From Diploscapter coronatus (Eukaryota > Nematoda > Chromadorea > Rhabditida > Rhabditidae), in contig OZ038422.1 of NCBI GenBank assembly GCA_964036155.1, forward strand, positions 41,377,201-41,441,200: a stretch of 64,000 nt of DNA, written 5' to 3'. Positions within the stretch are counted from its first letter, which is position 1. The number at the start of each line of letters is the position of its first letter. Of the stretch, positions 32,433-44,220 are shown piece by piece. The notes beneath the pieces were generated by a model. The model searched no databases, had not been told where the DNA came from, and saw only the letters and a program-made list of their open reading frames with translations. The translations under genes and the position numbers were made by a program.

Positions 32433-35400
32433 ATGGATCTGCCTACGACGATACCGTTGGCTACAGTAAGACCGCAGCAGCAACCATCTGCTAATCAAGC
32501 GGCGAACCAGGGAAACCAGAGCAGCGCGGGCAGTTTGCAGGTATTTTTTTTTTCAAAAGTATTCATATTTTTCTTTAGAAAAAATTCAAATTTATTGATT
32601 TAAACTTTTTTTTTTTAATTTTAACTTTTTCAGGCCTCCCTTCAGCACCAAGTCAATCAAATCAACGCTGCCGCTGCCGTCGCTAACGTTACGGCCGCTC
32701 AGGTAAAAATTCTTTTTTATTTATTTTGTTCTAAACATGTTTTATTTAATTTTTCTTCCAAAAATATTTTTTTACACAAAATGCAGAAATTTTCGTTCCA
32801 TTTTTGTATTTTTACACTTTTTGCACGTTAGCCTTATTTGTGCCGAGAAAGTGTAGCGTACTTGACTAGTTAGAAAGAACCTTGCGAAGGGACGCTCAAA
32901 ATACACATTTCGAAAGAGTTTACCGTATTTATGTGGGAAAGAGGAAAGTTTTTGATAATTAAAGCATCCCAGATAATCTATTGGGATATTAAAAATTCAC
33001 CCTACTTTCTCATTTTGGAAATCTACTCAAGTCAAAAATGATTTGTCTTCTTAATTTTGCCCCTATTCCAATACTCACTAAAACCCAAAAATCATATTTT
33101 GTCTACGATTTCCTGAAGAATACAAAAATAAATAAAAATAGGAAACGATTTCAGATCGCCGCTATCCAAAACGCCATGCTTTCGGCTCAGGCCCAGGGGG
33201 CCGCAACGAATGTGGCTGCAGCGGGGCTGGCGACAGTCCGACAACAGCTGGGATATGCCACTGCACCGAGCGCACAACATGTGAGTTTTTTTCTTACAAT
33301 TAATTTAATTCGGTTTTTTTAAAGCACCATTCAATCCAGTATTCTTTGTTTTATTGTTGAAGTAGAAAATTCGAAACATAAGTCTGATGGCAAGATTTTC
33401 ACCAACTTTTTACTGTTTGAGATGATTTATTCAAGAGAATAGTGGGCAATACATTAACTTCCTGAATATTTAAATTTAGAAATAGAAAACTTAAAACATA
33501 AGTCTGATGCGATTTTTATCAGGTAATGAATTTTTCAGAACTCCTCCGGCCAACCCGCCCCTTCAAACGCGTCTGCCTCTCTGCATCCCTATCATCTGCC
33601 CTTGGAACTGATCTATCATCAGGTAAAAATTAATTAATGAGAAATGAAGCAGGTTTTTAAAAATGAATTTTAAACAAATTTTCAGCCCTCGTTCGTTTTC
33701 CCGCCCCAACATCAAACAGCGGCCGCAGCGGCTGCCGCAATCACGCCCTGTTTACTAACTCAGGTCGGTTTTTTATGGATTTTTAGAAAAAATCGATATT
33801 TATTGATTTTCGATTTTCCTTTATTAGTCTCTTTATTGAGTAGATCAATTGTCCCTATTTGCTAAAGAAATTACGCATTTATTTACCCTTCCTGCCTGCC
33901 AACTCATACTCGTATATTTCCTGTCTGGCGATTCCCCTGGAAAGAGCGATTTTATTGAGTTTTCCTCCGAATTTTATTTGACCCCCTAATCTTCTTCTTC
34001 ATCCTTGAATTAGAATATTCAAGGCTCCTAAATTATGCCTAATAAGTCCTTGCCCTTCCATTTCGGTTATAATTATTAGGCGGAACTCTAGTTCTCTGCA
34101 AATGATTCATAGAAAAGTGGAGGGGTCTGAAAGTTTTCTGATCTTACAACGAGATTTCAAGAGGGAGGAACAGAAAATTGCGTCATAAAGAGGGAAGAGA
34201 GAAAGAAAGGAAGAATTTCTCTCGCCGTCTGGTTTGTCTGCATTCAAGAGCGAATAGCCCTTGTGGGTGCTTTGTGAGTGTAGGAGAAATAGTCTTTGAA
34301 AGTGAGAGAATAAAAGAAGTCGGGGATGTTAGAGAGCAAGCAGAATGCAGACAGAAAAGAATAAAAGATGAGAAGTTTATCGATTGATTCTGACAAAGGA
34401 AGGACGGGAGGAAAAATGTCTGGAATGAGAAAAATCGGAAAAATGTCTGCGCGCGCGCGCACTCGTATCCGATCAAAATACAATAACATGAAACGGGAAA
34501 ATTCAAAGATTGTGTGAGGAATGAGACCAAAATTGAAAGCATCTGGGGAATGTCATAGAATTCATAACATCTTTAAAGATTGAAGGCTAAAAATCGCGAC
34601 TTCTTCGACAAATCTTGAAAAACAATAATAAAATTTACTTCCTTTCAAAAAATCAATAACTATTCGCTTATTCCAGGCTGTGTGCCAATCGTGTGCGTTT
34701 TCATCGCCCTCGCAGCCCTGCAACATCCACCACGCACCCATTCCGTACGGTCAGGCCACCAGCTACACGGCCGCAGTCGCTGCGGTCGCCACGGCTGCCA
34801 ATTCATCGCAGGTCGACTTTTAAAATAGTTAACAAAAATAGCGGTCAGAGATTGCTTATGAACACTTATAGAGTATATTTTATTTTATTTTTCGCTTGAT
34901 GAAAATCGTCTACTATCATTTGATATAAAACTGACTTTTGATTAGATTTTATCTGAAACTTCTTTTTAAATTCAAATTCTATTGGTCAAGGAAGTTTTAA
35001 TGAACGATCGAAGCTATGATTTTGAGATTCTATTCGAATTTTCCTGAGACATACCTAATTTGTGTTTAAAGTTGAATTTTCAGCTCGCCCCTGGCATTGC
35101 ACATCAACACTTGGCTGTGGCTGCTACCGCTCCGACACCGATCAACCCCAATCAACCAGGGGTAAAATTGTTTTAATTTTCAAAAAAAAATATTCTAATT
35201 TCAGAACCTTCTGAATCCGCACCACGGCCACCTGGGCTCTTCCGGCTCGACCTCGATTCCCCACATTCATAGAGACGAGGCCGCTATCAGACAGGATCTG
35301 GAGGTGCGTCTTGAGATATCTCTCAGGATTAGAATATAAAGACGAGCAACGTTTAAACGATGCTACATTACTATATACAGCATAAAGAAAGGCAGAATAA

Positions 35401-38400
35401 GACAGTCAAATCCGAAACTCTAAACGCAGTAAATGATTAAAACAAAATATGAGCTTGAAGAAACAAAGAGGTTCCATTTTCAGTCCGCCCGCCATCATTC
35501 GTACATCCAGCCAGTATCGATTCGCTCGATTCGGATCAAGCGTAGCGCCGTCGCAGCCGCTCTCAACTCGTCGAGGAACTCGTCCCGGACCCATCGGAAC
35601 GACCATACGAATTCATCCTCACAAAATCGAGGAAATCAAGGATCGACCGGGAATGGCTCAGAAAATTCGAGGGACAGGTGAACAAGTTTGAAATTTATTT
35701 AGAAAAAAAACACCTAAATTTCGAGGTCAAAATTGACACTTTTTTATGATTTTTAGAATCAGAACGTAATTTAGACCTAAGATGTTTCGGAGGTTTAAAA
35801 TCTGAATTATTTTTTGGTGTCAAATTAGAAAAAATTAGACTGAAATATTTTTGGATTAAAGAAAAAGATTATTTTAATTTCAGAGAGAGGATACATGATG
35901 GCTGCAGCAGACCTGTGGCGAAACTCAGAAGAGTCGCTAGCGATAGCGGACGGGAGATGCAGGTAAGACAATTTTTCTTTGATTTGTTTTATTTGTCACA
36001 GCTACTCCAGATAATAATCTGTATGTCATACTGTCATGAGAGTTATTTGAAACTTTTTGAAGCATATTCTTGAAGTGTTTGAATTGAACAGTCATTTCAA
36101 CAACAATGCCTTCGAATAATTTGTAATTTTTAAGCTCGATAACCTGTTAAAAATTTGATTTTTCTTGAGGACAAATATTTTGATAATTTGAAGGAAAAAA
36201 CAATAACTAGTTTCTTTCCAACTTAAAAGCAGTACGATATTATGGAGAGCGAAATTAGGTGTTTTATCAAATTTCCCTGAAACTTACAAAATTAATATAT
36301 ATATTTTAAAAAAATAATTTTATAGGCCTTCCAATCGGACCTCACGGACACTCAGCATTCGAGTTCGGAGCCGATTCTCCAAAATCAACAGAGCTCGGGA
36401 TCGTCCGGAAATGGGTCGGGATCGGGAAGCAGTGGACGGGAGTCCGGTTCCTCGAATCTGCAGGTGGTTACCGGTCCGGTCGTCACAACACCGTCCAACA
36501 CCGCTCACTCACTCCAGCTAAATAGCCAGGTAATTAGGGGAAATAAGTAATTGGGGAAATAACCGTTTGGAGAAAGTTAGGAGATATTTCTTGCATTCTG
36601 ATATTTCGCACTTTTGGACCAGATAGGTCAGGCACTTACCTAGAAAAAAGGTTATGAGTAAAGTAGCCACTTGATACATAACCACTAGGCGAAAGTAGGA
36701 AGAAATTTCCTTCCTGGACTTTCTAATGGCAATTTGTACTCTTTGAAGATCAAAAGTCCATATAATTACTAGAAAAATGATTATGCTAGATGAAAATTAT
36801 TCATATCCCCATACTGTATTAGTTCGGCACATGCAACCTTTATGATGGTGTAGGCTATTTTTGGAATTTATTTGAAAAGTTTTTTTTTAATTTAAAATTT
36901 CCAGGCAATGTCGAGTATATACGCGCAAGTAAACGATGCTGTTTTGAGGACGGCCTGCTCTTTATGTTGTTTGGGGTCTAATGGGCAACATGTAAGGATT
37001 TATCTACTTACTTTTAAAAAGTTTTTAAAACTTTAATTTCGAGCCTAGGAAAACCTCTGAAACCTTCATTGAAATCATTTATTTTCGTTGATAAAAATGA
37101 TTTTCTGAAACCTACAGCGAGATTATATTGTCACGAAAATTTTCATATATTACTGAAATTTTTCTGGAACAGTCAAATTAGTGACTTCTTGTAAGAGCCT
37201 TACACTAACAAAATAGAGATATGTTCAGTACCGTCAATCCTCCGCTCAACAGGCTGGTTCTTCTCAGTCTGGATCTGCCGCATCAGTTAACCCTCCCCCT
37301 GCTTCAGGTATGAAATTGTTCAAATTAAAGGCAATTAGTGTTAAAAATCGATCATTTTGAGAAATTTCAGCGATCATCGCCCCAGCGCCTCTCCCGTTCT
37401 GTTCTGGAGACAATCCGAACTGTCCAGGTCTGATAAGAGCTAATCAAATCGCCCAGACCGCGGCCGTACATCAGCCCGCACAACCACATCAACCCGGCGC
37501 CGGACAGATTCAGGTAGCCTTTTTGTTGATTTTTGGATCTATTTAGAAACCACGAGACATAGTACGAAATTATATCGGATTTGAAGTAGGATATGGGAGA
37601 TGATAGGCCTTCTTTTCCCACTTTCTCAATATCTTTTGTCTCGCGGTCTCCAAGTTGCCTATTTTTGGAATTTTTTTTTTAGAAAAATTGTTTTTTTATC
37701 ACTTGGTTGAACGAGATTGGTCAAATCGAGAGTCGATCGTTTTCGATGTTTAAATCAGTTTTTAAACATAACATGTCAGTGTTTTATCATTTTGTACGTT
37801 CGCCTTTCGTGCACTGAAATTCGACATTAAAAAAGCATTCAGACATTTTCTTGAGACTTATAGAAATTTCAAACTTGCTCTTTTTAGACGTGCTCTCCAT
37901 GCGTTTGCGCCTATTGCCCTCACGGAAATGGCTCGGCTTCGACTGCCACCGCTCAGACTGGAATTGCTGTGAGGCATTTTTCAATTGAAACAAAATCAAT
38001 GAATCGATAAAATGTTACAAAAAAATCTTTTCTATAAAAAAAACCGATAAATCAATAATTTGATTTACAGATGCCCGTACAGACGGTTGCGGCCCATCAA
38101 ATTCCCAGCTCCGCGCAGGCCGCTCTATCCGCAGGCATTCAAATCGTCCCAGCCACAGACCCTGCGGCTGCACTGGCGAGAATCGCTGCTAGTCCGGTTG
38201 GGATTTTTTCTTTATTTTTTTCAATTTTATTTCAAAATACTGATAACGTATTGAAAAGGCAGAATTTTGAATCTTGATAAACCATCGTTAAAACTTATCT
38301 GGAGACTTTTTCTCTTATTACTTGAGAGATGTCGAGGTAGTGAGATTGAAAATGATTTCTTGTCGAAGAGATTTTAAATTTTGCGAAATTTATTTTAAGA

Positions 38401-39669
38401 GAACAAAATTTAACGTTCTTACTTAAATTTAAAAAAAAAAATTTCCAAGAACGAATAATACGTCAAATAATAATAATAATAATCACTTTAAAGATGACGC
38501 AGGCTCAACTACGGCAGCATATTTTGTCGAATCAGCCTCTCACCGCGCAAGGCCCGACCCGATTCTATCACAGCATTATGCTCACCCCGACAAGACCGGT
38601 TAGCTCCATACCGGTAAGTTCGAAAGTTTTTGTCTTCTAAGTCTAAAAAGAATTTTAAAATTTTAATGTTTTGAATAAATATTTCCTGGATGGAACACGA
38701 CTGATTCGAAAATCAATTTTCTCGAAATTTTGAAACATGTATATCTTTTTTTTTATAAACATTTCGTTATCAGTTTCCCTTTTTGAATAACTGACCAATT
38801 TCATACAAAATTTGGAGGATTTTTGGAATATATATTTTTGTTTACAATTTTTCATAAATAAAAAATTCAATTCGAATTTTTAGAACCTCCTGGAATATTC
38901 GATGTTGATAATGCCGTCGGATGCATTGAATTTTGGCGAACGCACCCTGGAACGTCATCACATGTTCGCCCCGCCACCCCCAAGCGAGCCTCAGCCCGTC
39001 GGGGTCAGCCCTCAGGACATCGAAAAGTGCACCGAGAAAATACAGTTCGTCAAGGATATCGAGGTTTGAAGATTTTATTGTTTAAAAATATATATTGTTG
39101 GAAAATTGAAGGCTTAAGAGCTCGTTCAGACTTAGTTGCAAGTTGCAGCTAACAATAAGTTTGAACAGGCCCTAAAGATTTCACTCATAGTCAAGCTCTT
39201 TTGAGATCTTGTTTTGAAAAGTCTGAAGATTATCTTATTAGATCTATCGTCGATGATAGCGTATTGAATGTCTTCTAAAACACTCGTATATAATAATAAC
39301 TTTTGAAACATATGCTTTCAACTCAAAACATTTCCCTTCGACTTTTTTTTACCATTTCACAAACTTCTTTTCACGAGTCGAACCCTCTAAATGGAGGGTT
39401 TCCCCTTCTACTTCGACTTTCCTTGAAACCTATAAAAATGGAATTTTCAGATTCCCGACTCGGAGGTCGAGCGCTGTACTGTTTGTTTGGACGAATTCCA
39501 AAACGGAGAGGAAGTGCGGACGCTGAAATGTGCCCATTTGTTCCACGTGAACTGCATCGACAAGTGGCTCGTCTACAACAAGAAGTGTCCCGTCTGCAGG
39601 CTCGACGTCGACAAACACAACGAGGGACTGGCCGAGGAGGAGAATAATACCACTGCTGCGGCGACTTAA
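32433..39669 (+). CDS. RING-H2 domain protein, probable E3 ubiquitin ligase
   Basis: Nineteen exons: 32433-32540, 32634-32702, 33155-33280, 33539-33622, 33686-33763, 34677-34811, 35084-35161, 35205-35303, 35484-35677, 35884-35962, 36326-36529, 36905-36991, 37229-37307, 37371-37513, 37888-37968, 38071-38196, 38494-38613, 38884-39063, 39451-39669, with consistent phases and 762 codons. The final exon encodes a RING-H2: CTVC, then CAHLFHVNC, then CPVC (about residues 699-735). This C-x2-C / C-x-H-x2-H-x2-C / C-x2-C pattern binds two zincs and recruits an E2. The 690 residues before it are Ala-, Gln-, Ser- and Pro-rich and probably disordered. Four small Cys/His clusters occur in it (CQSC..CNIHH, CSLCC, CSGDNPNC, CSPCVCAYCPH). 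The RING most resembles the Arkadia/RNF38 group, but no longer homology was recognised. ATG 32433 follows an acceptor-like CGCAG, consistent with trans-splicing. AATAAA near 40017 may end it. Confidence 0.85.
38467..38483. repeat. TAA trinucleotide microsatellite
   Basis: About six consecutive TAA units lie close to the acceptor of exon 38494, in the intron 38197-38493. The usual pyrimidine tract is poor here (CTTTAAAG is the acceptor), so length change could affect splicing. Confidence 0.7.
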
Positions 39670-41425
39670 ACCTTATTAGAATTTTCCCGACAAAAAAAAC
39701 CCCCGAGTTTCTCCGAATTCTCCAGAATATTTTGTGTATGCGTCTAGAAAATTTCGGAATATTTTAGATTTTCGGGATTTTTGATTCTAGAAGATTCTGA
39801 ATTTTTTAGTTCTGAAAAATCGGAAGATTCTGTATGTTTTGAGAAAGGGATGGTGATATTTATACTTTCGCCTTAGAGATAATCCAATAACTTCTTAGAA
39901 TTTGTAATTTTCACCATTATTTCCTGAAATATACAAAATCTTCATTTTTGTAATTTCAAGATTCAAACTATTCCTAAGTTTCAAAATTTTAAGAACAAAA
40001 ATTCAATACCTTCGCCATAATAAAAAGTAATGAAATGATTGCTTATTGTGATAGTCTAACGTCTGAGGCATTCTCCTAATAACTTGCGCCACTTTGCAAA
40101 ATTTTGCAGAGTGCGGCACCGTTTCCAATTATGCTATTTCTGAAATTTCCTTGTGTATGTCCAGGCTCCGGGTTTCTCGCTTCTTGTTGAATATTTAGAC
40201 ACTTGCTAAAAATGGGGAAAACCTTTTTTTTATTTTTAGCAGGTGATTTCATAATTCTAGGCATTATCAAATTCTCCGTCGACGAAATAATCTTTTTGCT
40301 CGTCTTATACATTTTCGTGACAAAGACCTCCATTAATATTTTATTTTTTGCAGCGTCATTTCACCGAGTACGCTTAAAAATCAAGCCAATACCGATTTTT
40401 AAAAGATGAAATGACGTATTTTATGAAACGAAAACTGAAACCTCCAAAAATACTGTAATCCTTCTTCTTTTGAGTCGAAGTTTCACTAACTATCCTCTAT
40501 CTTTCCGCCCTCTCCAAATAGCCTACTGTTTCTTCGTCGAATTCAGTCTTTCTCTTTTGATTTTCTTGATCGATTTTAGCGCAATTTCTAATTTTCCGAT
40601 TTTTCCCAAAAATTCGATTTCGGTTTAATGAACTGTGAACTTAATGATTTTACAGAAAATCGACGAAATTTCCTATTATCCTGTGTGCTCGTTTTTTAAA
40701 TGTCTTATTTTTATCACTTTTGAAATATCTTATTTTGCTGATACCCATTGTGATCGTCCCCGTTTAGAAATCACGTTTTTGAGGGGTGGAAAGTTTTTGA
40801 AATTTCCCACTTTTCATCCAGATTCATTTTATTTAGGCTATCTGATTTTTCTATGCTTACCCTTACCAATATTTTCATGCTGATTACATTTTTGTTGTGT
40901 ATTTTTCGTTATATTTCTCCTCGTCGCTTCGGTGTTTAGTAAAACTTATGCAATTTTTCGTCGAGAGCATGAATAAATTTTTTTCCAATTTTTAGGGAAA
41001 ATTTGAAACATTGCGTTATCCCTTTCGCAGATCCCCTATTTTCATCTTTCAGGAGTTAAAAGCAATGAATAAATTTCAGTATTACTGTTGCCTGTTGAAG
41101 ACGACTTGGTCTGATCTTTAAACATCCGGAAGGAGCCAGGAAATCAGGTAAATAAAAAATGGAAGAAAATCGAAAAAGATGGGAAGACTCAGGAAAATTC
41201 TGAAAATATCTAGAAAAGAAAACACCGGAAGTTTTAGAAAAAAAATCACGGGATTAAAAGAAAATCCTAGAAATTCTAGGAAAGTCGGGAAAAATAGGAA
41301 ATTTTAGAAAGAAAAACACTTGTAATTCCAGAAAAAAAACCTGAAATTCTATAAAAATTAGGAATAATTCTCAAAAAATCGGAAAATTTAAAAAAAATAA
41401 TAATAAAACCAGGGAAACAGCAAAA
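39670..41425. other. Intergenic region, RING-H2 gene to prefoldin gene
   Basis: AT-rich with no coding exon. It holds an AATAAA near 40017 and a near-perfect palindrome at 40089-40116 (CCACTTTGCAAAATTTTGCA then GAGTGCGG). Short open frames at 40203-40409 and 40635-40883 are hydrophobic and AT-driven. There is no purine/pyrimidine tract before the prefoldin start, unlike most other genes here. Confidence 0.5.
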
Positions 41426-43169
41426 ATGTCGACCGAAGCGGCCACCTCGAAGCGCGGAATCCCCGCTATGGACGTCATTGTGAGTTTTATCTTTACTTTT
41501 AATAAAGAAGACCATGAGAAACCCCACTATCAAGTCAGCCATTTTATTATATTTGAAGTGATTTTGAGACGTACTAAGACTTGATTATTTTTTAGAATTT
41601 TCATTTTATCAAGAGTAAAGTAAACAACGACTATTTTATAATAATTTGTTCCAATTCTTTAACAACTTTGACAAATATACTCGAAACTTCCCTGTTTTAA
41701 AAATTTAATTTTATCAATACAAAACGAACCGAATATTTCTTGTCATTTCTCTCTACTCCTAGTAGAACATTGAAGCTTATTATTTGTAGGAAGACGTTGA
41801 CAAGTGGTTGACTGCTGAGGGCCTGTCTATTGAAGAGGCCGTCAAAATGCTGCGCGAACGACTCGCCAAATACGAATATGTCGAGATGTCCATGACGCAG
41901 CAGAAGGACAAGTTCGAATTTTATTTCAAATCAAAATTTCTGACTTTAGTTTTTTTTTTTATTATTGATGCCGAAATCTGGAAGGTCGAAAATGCGGGGA
42001 GAAAGAAGCGATTTTAAGCCAGTCTCGCCTTTTCGCGTGCTATTTTCTGATTTTCTCACCACTAAAAATAGTTTTGCACTGCTTTGCACGCCTCCCAGAT
42101 TTCGACGTCAACAATACTATTATTATTTAAGAAAAGGATTCTTGAAAAGTTCGAACTACTACTTTTAATACAAATGTTTTGACGAAAAAGTAGATGAACT
42201 TAACCGACTTGAAGTTTTCCAGAAACCAGTCGGCTTTAATTTTGAAATTTTGAGGATGAACGAAAAACTGCCCGACTACGAGAACAGCCTGAAGATTCTG
42301 GACGCTTTGGAAGAAAAGAAGGTTGATTTTTATTTTTAGAAAATATAAACTAAAAAATAAAATTGTAAATAAAAATCATTAAAAGCTTCCAGGAGAAAGG
42401 TGAGCCGTTCCACACGACCTACCTGCTTTCGGACGAGGTCTACACGAAGGCGGTTGTGCCGAAACCGGAAAAGGTTTATTTTTAAAATTAAAATAAAATA
42501 AAAAAAAAAAAATTAGGTCTGCATCTGGTTGGGCGCAGGCGTGATGGCGGAGTACGACCTAGCCGAGGCACGCGACCTCCTTACCAAAAATCGCGACGGC
42601 GTTTTGAAGGTCCCCGAATTAATTAAATTTATTTTTTTTTTATAAATAGTCTCTCACACTCAAAAGTCGATATTTTCAAATAATCGTCTATTTTAACAAT
42701 TTTTGAAACTCACAAGAATTTAATGATTTTTGAATCTTCATGGTATTTTCATTTTATTTATGAAATCTTGAAACATCTCTTTCAAATTTCCAGATCATTT
42801 CCGAATTGACCTCTGAGTTGGCGTACACGAAGGACCAGATCACGACCACGCAGGTACAATATTCTTTTTTTTTTTTAAATCAGGTTAAATTAAATTTTAA
42901 AGATTATTTTGATCTCAGACTTCTCAAACTCGATCCTCAGCAAAAAATAACGTGTCATATTGAGAGAGAAAAACATGTCTTCTTTATCTTTCTCTCGAAA
43001 AGATGCATTATTTTTCTGCAGAGCGGTCTGCGGATCGAGTTTTGAGAAGTCTGATTTCGATTCTGAGATTAAACTAAATTCTGGGATCAAATTTCTTACG
43101 ATTAAGGTCAATGTGGCTCACGTCTACAACCACGGCGTCGTCAAGAAGAAGGCCACCAGCGCGAAATAA
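41426..43169 (+). CDS. pfd-3: Prefoldin subunit 3 (VBP1 homolog)
   Basis: Seven exons: 41426-41479, 41790-41911, 42255-42321, 42393-42473, 42517-42609, 42794-42853, 43107-43169, giving 179 residues, close to the family's usual 180-200. Prefoldin is a cytosolic hexamer (two alpha, four beta subunits) that captures unfolded actin and tubulin and hands them to the CCT chaperonin; subunit 3 is an alpha subunit. Family signatures: EDVDKWL at the start of the first helix, then LLSDEVYTKAVVPKPEKV and CIWLGAGVMAEYDLAEA in the beta region, and TTTQVNVAHVYNHGVV near the C-terminus. The first acceptor for exon 3 is taken at 42254, because a match at 42221 would bring a stop codon. ATG lies five bases after an acceptor-like AAACAG. 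AATAAA at about 43263 may be the poly(A) signal. Confidence 0.95.
42916..43053. mobile_element. Hairpin MITE in the last prefoldin intron
   Basis: Arms 42916-42936 (CAGACTTCTCAAACTCGATC plus C) and 43032-43053 are reverse complements apart from one inserted base. A second inner pairing (AAAAAATAA with TTATTTTT) extends the hairpin. The element is 138 bp, noncoding, and unlike family A. It fills most of the intron 42854-43106. Confidence 0.65.
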
Positions 43170-44220
43170 GCAGTCATTAAGAAAAGACCCGGTAATTCTA
43201 TTCCTGAAAAATGAGGATTTTGAAGGATATATGAAATCTTGGATAAAGATTGAGTTTCTAAAAAATAAACTTGTAGACATTTCCAGATAAGTAAACTTTC
43301 TTCCAATTTTTCATTATCTATGCGTATCCGAAATTGTCAGTGTTCTTGAATTTTTATTTATGAAATTTGTTGAAGCGTATATTTTTGCAAAGATTTGATA
43401 TATCCCGAAAACTCCCATAAAATCCAGGATGAGATATTCTTGTTGAAGTTTGAAACGGTTTCACTTTCCATTGGCTTTATATGCGTATTTCAAAAAATTC
43501 AATTATATAATTTCACCAAATTTCCAAAATACTGACGTCGGTAAATTAGCCAAAATTGAATTTTCAAAGTTTCAATTCTAAATTAAAGTTGTTAAAGTTT
43601 TAGATGCAAATGAGCATCGGTGAAATGAAGAAAATAAAAATGTAAAAATATTGAACTCGAAAAATTAGCTGTCCTTTGTAGTAGTTTGGCATGAAAGCTC
43701 CGGTTTTACGAAACGGCTTTAATTTGCACTTTGTAGTTATTTTTAGTAGTCGACGCAATATTACAAATGCTTAAAAAGTCAAAGCATGGACTTTTTATTA
43801 ATGTCTCACGAAAATTCCTGGAATGAGCACTCTTTGTCGTGTCTGATGTGCATACTTTTTCTCCTAAAAGTTGTTTAAAAAATCAAATTTTCTTTAACTA
43901 TGCTTCACAAAAAAGCTTACTAAATTCAATTTTTAAAAATTAATTATTGATCTGAAGGCTCTGCCAATATTATCCAAATTCCTCCATCTTAACAAAACAC
44001 GATTAATAAAACACATTAACAAAGAAGAAATTTTTATTTTTCACAGATATAAGTAAGTAGATTGCTCTCCTCGTCTTGTCGCTCGCCTCTTTTTGGGAGA
44101 AATTAGCACAAATACAAAATAACTATTGCTCAAAATGATGAGAAAAGGTCAGATCTCACAAACATGCAAAGTCACCGGTTATCTCTTGATTTGGACTAGT
44201 TGTTGATTGGGTGGGCTGAT
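43170..44220. other. Convergent 3' region between prefoldin and PHM genes
   Basis: No coding exon is seen. The prefoldin AATAAA lies near 43263. A reverse-strand AATAAA (TTTATT at about 44031) fits the 3' end of the PHM gene. The interval between the two is AT-rich with no obvious element. Confidence 0.5.

Noticed and set aside
34450..34463. Alternating GCGCGC run, possible Z-DNA signal
   Set aside because: Too short and isolated in an intron to support any claim.
42221..42254. Acceptor TTTTCCAG at 42220 for prefoldin exon 3
   Set aside because: It would introduce TGA after a few codons; the acceptor at 42254 gives the conserved prefoldin sequence.
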